Below the pieces are notes generated by a model. That model was given only the letters and a program-made list of their open reading frames with translations, made no database searches and was not told the DNA's origin. Source: an uncultured Acidobacteriota bacterium (lineage in GTDB: Bacteria > Acidobacteriota > Terriglobia > Bryobacterales > Bryobacteraceae). Taken from it: a stretch of 64,000 nucleotides of DNA. This document shows, one piece after another, positions 16,645-23,214 of the stretch (its first letter is position 1; each line of letters begins with the position of its first letter). The position numbers were made by a program, and so were the translations under genes. The stretch lies in the NCBI GenBank assembly GCA_902825945.1, contig CADECY010000033.1, positions 1-64,000 of the forward strand, written 5' to 3'.

Positions 16645-17700
16645 ATGGACAAGACTCGGATCGAGGCGATGCTGGATGTGGAAGAGCACGCCTACCGCAA
16701 AGAGCAGGAGGCGTTCAAGGAAAACTCTTTGAGGGCGGAGCTTGCTATCCGTGAACAGGCCAGTTTGAGTGATATCAAATCTGGCACGATTCTCGCAAGG
16801 CTGAGGCCAACGTGCATTGAGCGAGCCAAGTGGGTCACAAGCACGAGGATTAGGCTGCGCCGCGATTCGTTGGCAAAGTACCCGGAGTTGGGCACCCCTG
16901 ATCAGTTCGCGCGCCTTGAAACGCTTATTAGCAGGGAGATCGATGCAGTGTTTCAATCGGTCCAGGACAGCCACGTCCGCCTTGCTTCGAGCCGTGGAAT
17001 CGCATGGCTCGACCCAATGCACGTTGCTGATCAGCGGGAGGTGGAGAAACTGAAAGAGACTGCCGCGCGAGAGGTCGCCGTTCTGGAGAAGGAGCATCAA
17101 TTGACGAACCTCACCCAGCAACAACAGGCCCAATCTCGACGGGACGACAACAACCGGAAAGCCGTCTGGGTTGTTCACGGTAGGAATACGCGCGCGAGGA
17201 AGGCGATGTTCGATCTTCTCATTGCCATCGGATTGGAGCCATTGGAGTGGGAGCAGGCGATTGCCTTCACCGGGAAGCCAACTCCCTACACGGGTGAGGT
17301 TCTCGAAGCTGGGTTCAAGCGAGCCCACGCGGCGATTGTGCTTCTCACCGGAGATGATCTTGCACGCTGCGGGACACGCTACCTGCAAGAGTCGGACGGC
17401 CTCGACGAAAGAGAGCTAACGCCACAGGCGCGTCCGAACGTGATATTCGAGGCTGGCATGGCGTTTGGCGTGTTTCCAAAAAGTACGGTTCTCGTCGGTT
17501 TCGGCAAGACCCGCCAGTTCAGCGACGTTTTCGGCCGAAACATCGTCGACATGAATGAAGCGGGAGCGCGGGCAAAACTGAGAGATCGTTTGGAAGTGGC
17601 TGGGTGCGATGTTTCGCCAGTGAACACCGGACACTGGCTCGACGCAGGTGATTTTGGGGCTGAAGAATCGCCAGACCATCCGGTCGACCACAGCGATTGA
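16645..17700 (+). CDS. TIR-domain (PF10137-like) predicted nucleotide-binding effector
   Basis: 351 residues from ATG 16645. Residues 1-130 are helical with no family I recognise; 130-168 are a coiled-coil-like Glu/Lys/Gln stretch. Residues 174-302 match the TIR-like domain of CAP12/Pycsar effectors: VWVVHGRN, GLEPLEWEQAIAFTGKPTPY, a hydrophobic IVLLTGDD strand and RPNVIFEAGMAFG. The Glu in the NVIFEAG motif (E269) occupies the expected NAD-hydrolysing position, and GHWLDAGDF closes the domain. Such TIR domains deplete NAD+ in infected cells. No cyclase or sensor gene is adjacent; a recombinase follows. A defence role is inferred from family and island setting. The longer upstream frame reads through non-coding sequence. 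Confidence 0.82.
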   Translation: MDKTRIEAMLDVEEHAYRKEQEAFKENSLRAELAIREQASLSDIKSGTILARLRPTCIERAKWVTSTRIRLRRDSLAKYPELGTPDQFARLETLISREIDAVFQSVQDSHVRLASSRGIAWLDPMHVADQREVEKLKETAAREVAVLEKEHQLTNLTQQQQAQSRRDDNNRKAVWVVHGRNTRARKAMFDLLIAIGLEPLEWEQAIAFTGKPTPYTGEVLEAGFKRAHAAIVLLTGDDLARCGTRYLQESDGLDERELTPQARPNVIFEAGMAFGVFPKSTVLVGFGKTRQFSDVFGRNIVDMNEAGARAKLRDRLEVAGCDVSPVNTGHWLDAGDFGAEESPDHPVDHSD

Positions 17701-17799
17701 GGGCGCTCGGCGAGTTGACCTCAGAGCCAGCAGCCGTCGTTGGTTGCCGCAATGAGCGAGCGCTTTGGCCGGGGAGAATATAGGACGGGTTACTGTTGA

Positions 17800-18482
17800 G
17801 GTCGGGCCGCAACTATCAGCGGGGCTTATGGCGGCGGTCGTGAGCGCAGAAAGGTCGAGGTGCTGAACCTGCGATGGGCGGATGTCGATCTCTTCGAGGG
17901 CGTGCTCTCGATCCGGCGAAGCAAGACCGAGGCCGGACACCGCTCGATCCCGCTCAATCAAGAACGCTCGCCGCGTTCGCGAAGCTCCGGCAGCGCGCGG
18001 AAGCGTTCGGAGGTGGCGGGACGGAGCATCCGGTCTTCCCGGCTTGCGAGTCTGGCCGAATCGATTTGAGCCGGCCACAAGTCGGCTTCAGGACCGCGTG
18101 GCGCAGTCTGGTGAAGGCGGCGGAAGCGGCGAAGGCGTCAGGCGCCGATCCCGAGGACGCACGCAAGCGCGCGGCGAAGCCGTTCTCGGGATTCCGTTTC
18201 CATGACCTGAGGCATCAGAGCATCACCGAACTCGCCGAGGCCGGGATCTCGGACGCGGCCATGCAGAGCATCGCGGGCCACAAGTCGCGGAAGATGCTCG
18301 ACCACTACTCCCACGTCCGCATGGCGGCGAAGCGCGAAGCAGTGCAAGCTCTCGGCGGCGACTTGATCGAGTCGCCGATCTCCGCTGAACAGGCTCACGG
18401 CAAGGCCAACGGAGGGACCGTCGGACCAGCGGCGGCAACAGGAGAGCCCGTGCGAGAATCATTCCATGAAAAGAGCCGCTGA
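17800..18482 (+). pseudogene. Tyrosine recombinase (phage-type integrase), N-truncated and frameshifted
   Basis: After a TGA at 17797 the frame reads VEVLNLRWADVDLFEGVLSI and SKTEAGHRSIPLN, the beta-sheet part of the catalytic domain. Near 17960-17970 the similarity switches frame to TLAAFAKLRQRAEAF and then VGFRTAWRSL, FHDLRHQSITELAEAG, IAGHKSRKMLDHYSHV. The catalytic HxxR (HDLRH), second His (GHKS) and Tyr (DHYSHV) are all present. Missing are the N-terminal SAM-like domain and a continuous frame. This is a P4/tRNA-type integrase remnant, the probable agent of the tRNA-Pro insertion at 16077. Its end overlaps the start of the DUF2971 fragment. Confidence 0.75.
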
Positions 18483-18640
18483 GAACGGCGTCAAGAAGCT
18501 GTATCACCATCAGGAGCTAAGCAAGCCCGAACACTGGGAGTGGCTGAGCGACACCCTCGCCACGAACAGGGTTCGGTTCTCGGACGTGAAGAAGCTGAAC
18601 GATCCATGGGACTGTCGCCCGCAGTACTCTTGTGGGTGGC
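18466..18640 (+). pseudogene. 5' fragment of a DUF2971 family gene
   Basis: From ATG 18466 about 55 residues resemble the start of DUF2971 proteins: LYHHQELSKPEHWEWLSDTL, then RVRFSDVKKLNDPWDCRPQY. The motif of Ser, Leu, Asn, Asp-Pro and Asp around LNDPWD is diagnostic. Family members are usually 230-300 residues. Here the similarity ends at about 18640, where the plus strand becomes the reverse of a nucleotidyltransferase gene. DUF2971 genes are often found in islands and near defence loci; function unknown. Confidence 0.55.
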
Positions 18641-18860
18641 CGTCGATCAAGAAGATCCAGTCGAGATCGCTTCCAGAAGTCATCTCATGGCGAGGAACTG
18701 AACCGAAAAACACCAAGCTGGTATCGGCGGAGCCGAGCGACTCGAAAGATTCCGTCAACTTGCGGCGCCGATCCAGCGTGTTCGCTTGCGCCCTCCGGAT
18801 CGTAGCCAAGTTGAGGCCAAGCCGCGATTCGAGTTCAACCCAGTCGCCGCCGAACCTCAA
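18640..18860 (-). pseudogene. 5' fragment of a nucleotidyltransferase-domain gene
   Basis: Minus-strand frame beginning with a TTG that overlaps the stop of the PQQ-propeller gene (TTGA). It reads VELESRLGLNLATIRRAQA and then the polymerase-beta-like motif VFFGSVPRHEMTSGSDLDW, that is GS(x)3R...GSDLDW with the two catalytic aspartates, ending near DGHPQ. After that the frame is antisense to the DUF2971 fragment, so the C-terminal two thirds are gone. Similar proteins transfer nucleotides to protein or antibiotic substrates. Cut end to end against 18466-18640. Confidence 0.6.
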
Positions 18861-20269
18861 GGCCGTGCGAAATCGTACAACGCCGTGGCCGTCCGCACCC
18901 AGATATGCCCGTCAGCGATCGCGGGCGTCGCGAACACCTCTTCACCCAATTCGCTCTTCGCCGCGACCTCCCATTCGCCGCCCGGCTTCAGCACGGTGAC
19001 GTTGCCGTCGCGGCTGATCAGATAGATCTTGCCGTCGCCCGCCACCGGTGACGCGTAGTATTCGTCCATCGCGTGCGAGAGCCGGCCGAGCTTGATCGAT
19101 TTCCCCGTTGCCGGATTCAGCGTTTGCAGGATTCCGCCGTTGCGAATCAGATAGAGCACACCCCGATAGAGCAGTACGCCGGGGACATCGGGCAGCGACC
19201 TGTCATAGCGCCACATCACGTGCGTATCGGTGATGTCGCCTTTGCCGTTGAGGCGAACCGCCATGGTGGCGTTCGACGACGTGCGGCGCTGGCGATAGTA
19301 TTGCCAGTCCTTGCCGTCGAGCAGTCCGTCCTTGTCGAGATCCTGCATTTCCCAATTGCCGGGATGCCAATTCTTCGGGACCTCGTCCTTCGAAAGCTTG
19401 CGGTCTCCGTCCTTGTCGTGCGTCTTCACCATCTCGGCGAATTCGGGCAACTCGATCCGCTCGCTCGGCTCGCCGCCGGGTGCCCAGCCGTTGAAGTAGA
19501 GGATGTCGTCCTGGATCACGGGCACCGACTTCACCTGATAGGTGAGTCCGCGGATCTTCCACAGCAACTCGCCGGTAGCGACATCGTAGGATGTCATGAG
19601 GTAGGAGCCGGGCACGATGAGTTCCGTGCGGCCGCCGCGATTCCTGTAGACAATTGGCGTCGAGAAGCTGTGGACCATCTCGGGCCGCTCCGCGCGCCAC
19701 ACCTGCTTGCCGGTCTTCTGATCGAACGCGGCCAGGAAGGCCTGCTGATCCTGATCGCAGATCATGAGGATCTTGCCGTCCGCCAGCACGGGCGACGCGC
19801 CCATCCCGTGGAAGTTGGTGAACGGACCGAGCGGCTGGCGCCATCGTTCAGCGCCGTCGCTCGTGTAGGAGACGAGTCCGAAGCCCGCGAAGAACACGAA
19901 GACGTTCGAGCCGTCGGAGACCGCGCTCGGCGAAGCCGGATCGTTCAGCTTGTGCCTCTTTTCGTCGCGATGGCCTGGTGCCTCGCGCCGCCAGAGAATC
20001 TTGCCGGACTTGCGGTCGAGCGCCAGCGTGTAGAGCTTGCCTTGGTCATGCGCGGTGAGGAAGATGTGCGTCGCCGTCACCACCGGCGACGACTTGCCCA
20101 TCGGGATCGCCGTCTTCCATTGAACGTTGCTGGCCGGACCGATCTCGCCCGGAAGCGGAGAACCTTCGGCGATGCCGGAGCCGTTCGGTCCGCGGAACCG
20201 GGTCCATTCGGCGGCGGAGAGTGTCAGGGACAATACGAGCGGGATGGCGAAGCGCACGGGAGCCATCAT
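18857..20269 (-). CDS. Secreted PQQ-like beta-propeller protein with EF-hand pair
   Basis: 470 residues with a signal peptide (MMAPVRFAIPLVLSLTLSAA). The mature chain begins with EWTRFRGPNGSGIAEG, the usual opening of PQQ-like propellers in Planctomycetes and Acidobacteria. Blades repeat the pattern of Gly/Trp strands: ALDRKSGKILWRREA, AFDQKTGKQVWRAE, SYDVATGELLWKIRG, TLNPATGKSIKLGR. In the middle are two EF-hand-like loops, DKDGDRKLSKDE and DLDKDGLLDGKDW, suggesting calcium binding. There are no catalytic residues of a quinoprotein dehydrogenase, so it is probably a scaffold or binding protein in the periplasm. Confidence 0.85.
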   Translation of the reverse strand: MMAPVRFAIPLVLSLTLSAAEWTRFRGPNGSGIAEGSPLPGEIGPASNVQWKTAIPMGKSSPVVTATHIFLTAHDQGKLYTLALDRKSGKILWRREAPGHRDEKRHKLNDPASPSAVSDGSNVFVFFAGFGLVSYTSDGAERWRQPLGPFTNFHGMGASPVLADGKILMICDQDQQAFLAAFDQKTGKQVWRAERPEMVHSFSTPIVYRNRGGRTELIVPGSYLMTSYDVATGELLWKIRGLTYQVKSVPVIQDDILYFNGWAPGGEPSERIELPEFAEMVKTHDKDGDRKLSKDEVPKNWHPGNWEMQDLDKDGLLDGKDWQYYRQRRTSSNATMAVRLNGKGDITDTHVMWRYDRSLPDVPGVLLYRGVLYLIRNGGILQTLNPATGKSIKLGRLSHAMDEYYASPVAGDGKIYLISRDGNVTVLKPGGEWEVAAKSELGEEVFATPAIADGHIWVRTATALYDFARP

Positions 20270-20330
20270 ACGCCCATGGCCGGCCTCGATTCAAGCGCAC
20301 AAGGCTGAACCCAGCGCTAAACTCGGCTCT

Positions 20331-21116
20331 GTGGTTCAGCGCGCAGGACTATTCGATGACTACATCGCGGTGGATTGGAGCGCGGCCGCGACACCCCGCA
20401 CGGGCGCCGACAGCATCTGGATCGCCCGTGGCTCGCGGACCTGGAATCCTTCGACTCGCGGCCAAGCATGCGCTCTGCTCGAGCGTCTCATCGCGCGCAG
20501 GCGCGGACGAGTGCTCGCCGGGTTCGACTTCTCCTTCGGCTATCCTGCGGGTTTCGCCACCGCGATCGGTGCGCGAACATGGATCGATGTGTGGCGGGAA
20601 ATCGGCCGCCGTGTGATCGACCACGACGACAATTCGAACAACCGCTTCGAAGCTGCCGCAGCGTGGAATCGCGAGATCTCGGGCCGGGCGTCGCCGTTCT
20701 GGGGATGTCCCGCCAGTGCCGGGTGCGCGCATCTTTCCGCCCGCAAGACTCCGCTTCCGGACGGGATCTCCGAGTTCCGCGCGTGTGACCGGCGTGTCCC
20801 CGGGATTCAGCCACCCTGGAAGCTCTACACGACGGGTTCGGTAGGCAGCCAGATGCTGACCGGGATCCCCCGTTTGCTGCGGCTCCGGGAACGGACGCCC
20901 CGCTCGGCGGTGTGGCCTTTTGAAGACTGGCGAGGGGAGCAAGTGGTTTTCGCCGAGATCTATCCTTCCATGCTGGCGTTACCGCCGAGGGCCGCTCGAC
21001 CGAAGGACAAGGCGCAGGTTCTCGCCGCCGTCCGGTGGATGCGCGGATTGGATGAGGCGGCCTTCAACATCGCCGCTCATTCGGTGGAAGGCGCCATCCT
21101 CGGAGTGGCGTACTGA
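20331..21116 (+). CDS. Uncharacterised protein with RNase H-like fold pattern
   Basis: GTG at 20331 is preferred because the conserved-looking part begins right after it (FDDYIAVDWSAAATPRTGAD); the frame is open further upstream but overlaps the PQQ gene. At 261 residues it shows DYIAVDWSAA near the start, LAGFDFSFGYPAGFA near 65, NNRFEAAAAWNREI near 105 and a VVFAEIYPS acidic strand near 205. This order of short beta strands ending in Asp/Glu recalls the DUF429/RNase H-like fold. Related proteins are sometimes annotated under cobalamin or molybdopterin names without proof. Function unknown. Confidence 0.65.
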   Translation: MVQRAGLFDDYIAVDWSAAATPRTGADSIWIARGSRTWNPSTRGQACALLERLIARRRGRVLAGFDFSFGYPAGFATAIGARTWIDVWREIGRRVIDHDDNSNNRFEAAAAWNREISGRASPFWGCPASAGCAHLSARKTPLPDGISEFRACDRRVPGIQPPWKLYTTGSVGSQMLTGIPRLLRLRERTPRSAVWPFEDWRGEQVVFAEIYPSMLALPPRAARPKDKAQVLAAVRWMRGLDEAAFNIAAHSVEGAILGVAY

Positions 21117-21123
21117 CGAAAAT

Positions 21124-21144
21124 GGCGCTCCCGAAAGGAGCGCC
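21124..21144 (-). terminator. Hairpin terminator after tRNA-Asp / convergent gene
   Basis: A perfect 8-bp stem GGCGCTCC / GGAGCGCC with a 5-base loop. On the minus strand it is followed by ATTTTCG, a short U-run, so it most likely ends the tRNA-Asp transcript that comes from the right. It also lies 7 bases after the stop of the plus-strand gene and may serve both. Confidence 0.6.
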
Positions 21145-21175
21145 AGAGATACCACGAAAGGATGACTACTGAAAA

Positions 21176-21252
<77 letters not shown>

Positions 21253-21412
21253 GCATCGGTCCCGAAGGACAACACCTCCAGTTTACCACGACCGTCATGG
21301 ATCCGTCAGCGTTTTTCTCGGGTGCCCCCAAAAAATCACGGCCTAGCCCGGAGGGCGTAAGTATCCAAATCCGAGCAGGGGCGAGGCGATTGCGCTATCC
21401 AAGCGTTCGCTG

Positions 21413-22597
21413 GTGTCCGATCAGAATCTCGTGGAGATCTCTGTCCTTCACATTCTGAGTGTCGATCACAAGCGAGCCGGTGTCGCGGATCGAGAGCTTG
21501 CCGCCGTTGCGCCAGGAGAGATCGAGGCGAGACTGCGTGGCGCATGCCGTCAGCCCGGCGTGTCGGAAGCGATGGTGGTTTCGACGTGCAACCGTGTCGA
21601 GTGGATTCTCGTCTCGGAGGGAACGATGCCGGGCGGGCTGTTTCCTGGCGGGATCGAGCCATTGGAATGGCATGGCGACGCGGCCGTGGAGCGCCTGCTG
21701 CGGCTGGCCTGTGGGCTGGAATCGATCGCGCTCGGGGAACCGCAAATTCTCGGTCAGTTGAACACAGCCTGGCAGGCGGCGGAAGCGGCGGGAACCGCCG
21801 GTCCAGTCTTGCGATTTCTGATTCCGCGGCTCATGGGGGCTGCCAAAAAGGTGCGCAAGAACTGCGGGTTGGGTCAGGGCAGCACGTCGGTGAGTCATCT
21901 CGCGGCCGAACTCGCGCTTGCGGAGTGTGACCGCGCGGATCCATCCGTCCTGCTGATCGGAGCGGGCAAGATGTCCGGAATTCTCGCGCGCCAGCTTCGA
22001 GCGCGTGGAATTTCCACGATCCATGTCGCCAACCGTACCTTTTCGGGCGCGGTCGCGTTCGGCGAAGCTCACGGAGCCTGCCCGGTGGACTACCACAAGA
22101 TCTATCCGATGCTGCGGGAAGTGGACATCGTCTTTTGTGCTTGCGCGGCGCCCCATCCGGTCATTCTGCCGGAACACCTGCGAGGGCTCGAACGAAATCT
22201 GCTGTTGGTGGATCTGGCGGTCCCGCGCAATGTCGCGCCGGAAGTGCGTGAGCTACCAGCGGTTTCGCTGATCGACCTCGACGACATTCAACGCGCGGCC
22301 GCGCCGGGCCTCCAGATTCGCCAGCAGGCGGCGCGCCAGGCCGATTTGGCCGTGCGAACCGAGGTGCCCCTGTTGATCCGAAGATGCCGCGAGCGCTCGG
22401 CGCGAGCCGATCTCGCCGAGATGGCGCGCGCCTGCGACGAATGGCGCGAAAAAGAGCTCGCGCGGGCGCGGCGCAAGCTCAGCGCGCTGGCCGATCGCGA
22501 ATGGGCGGAGGTGGAGGCGCTTGCCTGGCGGCTGGCCCGCAAGATCGCGCATCAACCGATCGTCGCCCGCCGCAGGGCCGCCGTCACGTTGACGTAG
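21413..22597 (+). CDS. hemA: Glutamyl-tRNA reductase
   Basis: 394 residues from a GTG start. The catalytic cysteine is in VVSTCNRVEW (near residue 62), followed by ESIALGEPQILGQLNTAWQ, the conserved reductase segment, and a Rossmann NADPH site (VLLIGAGKMSGILA). It makes glutamate-1-semialdehyde from Glu-tRNA, the first committed step of tetrapyrrole synthesis by the C5 route. The C-terminal dimerisation domain is present (ARARRKLSALADREWAEVEA) but slightly short. No other hem gene is in view. Confidence 0.93.
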   Translation: MSDQNLVEISVLHILSVDHKRAGVADRELAAVAPGEIEARLRGACRQPGVSEAMVVSTCNRVEWILVSEGTMPGGLFPGGIEPLEWHGDAAVERLLRLACGLESIALGEPQILGQLNTAWQAAEAAGTAGPVLRFLIPRLMGAAKKVRKNCGLGQGSTSVSHLAAELALAECDRADPSVLLIGAGKMSGILARQLRARGISTIHVANRTFSGAVAFGEAHGACPVDYHKIYPMLREVDIVFCACAAPHPVILPEHLRGLERNLLLVDLAVPRNVAPEVRELPAVSLIDLDDIQRAAAPGLQIRQQAARQADLAVRTEVPLLIRRCRERSARADLAEMARACDEWREKELARARRKLSALADREWAEVEALAWRLARKIAHQPIVARRRAAVTLT

Positions 22598-22617
22598 AAT
22601 AGAGTCCCTGGAGACTC

Positions 22618-23211
22618 ATGCACGGTTCAGCCTACCCGGCACCGGGTGACGTCACCGCCCTGCTCCGCCGCTCACGCGAAGGGGACAAGAGCGCTTTCGA
22701 CGCGCTAATCGCGTTCATTCATTCCCAACTCGAGGCCATGGCGTCCTCCTGCCTGCGTTCGGCGCGGCCGGATCAGACGCTTCGAACCACCGCGCTCGTC
22801 AACGAGGCTTATCTCAAGCTCGCCGGCTCCGGCTGCGACTTTGCCGACCGGGGGCACTTCTTCGCGATCGCCGCGCGCGCCATGCGCCAGATTCTCGTCG
22901 ATCATGCGCGCTCGCGCAAGCGCGCCAAACGCGGAGGCGGAGTACGCCCCGTGACTCTCGATGAAGCGGTGATCGTCTCGCCGGACTCCGGCGTGGACGT
23001 CATCGTGATCGACGACCTTCTGGCCCGGCTCGACCAGTTCGACGGGCGAAAAAGCCGCGCGCTCGAGCTCGTCTATTTTGGCGGACTGACTGGGCCCGAG
23101 GCGGCTGAGGCCCTCGGAGTCTCCGAAGCCACGCTGTTCCGCGAATTGAAGCTCGCCAAGGCGTGGATGCGGCAACAGTTGCGCGAACCGGCCCAGCCGG
23201 CCGGGGCGTAG
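22618..23211 (+). CDS. ECF-type RNA polymerase sigma factor (TIGR02999-like)
   Basis: 197 residues. Region 2 lies at about 20-100 (LRRSREGDKSAFDALIAFIH, FFAIAARAMRQILVDHARSR) and region 4 at about 145-185 (ALELVYFGGLTGPEAAEALG, then the HTH VSEATLFRELKLAKAWM). It is very similar in plan to the sigma factor at 446. The stop is 3 bases before the kinase gene, so the two are almost certainly one operon and the kinase is the likely regulator. The start lies 20 bases after hemA, so read-through from hemA is possible. Confidence 0.88.
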   Translation: MHGSAYPAPGDVTALLRRSREGDKSAFDALIAFIHSQLEAMASSCLRSARPDQTLRTTALVNEAYLKLAGSGCDFADRGHFFAIAARAMRQILVDHARSRKRAKRGGGVRPVTLDEAVIVSPDSGVDVIVIDDLLARLDQFDGRKSRALELVYFGGLTGPEAAEALGVSEATLFRELKLAKAWMRQQLREPAQPAGA

Positions 23212-23214
23212 CGC

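Larger units (their letters stand above)
16122..18640. mobile_element. Remnant of a tRNA-Pro-integrated genomic island
   Basis: The segment starts at the tRNA-Pro 3' half and includes a decayed small gene, the TIR-domain gene, a frameshifted tyrosine recombinase and the 5' part of a DUF2971 gene. It ends at the point where DUF2971 is cut against an opposing nucleotidyltransferase fragment. By the usual logic of tRNA integration the displaced 3' half marks one end. The intact tRNA-Pro should mark the other end, to the right on the minus strand, but none is found there. The element has therefore lost its distal end. Boundaries beyond the att core are inferred. Confidence 0.5.
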
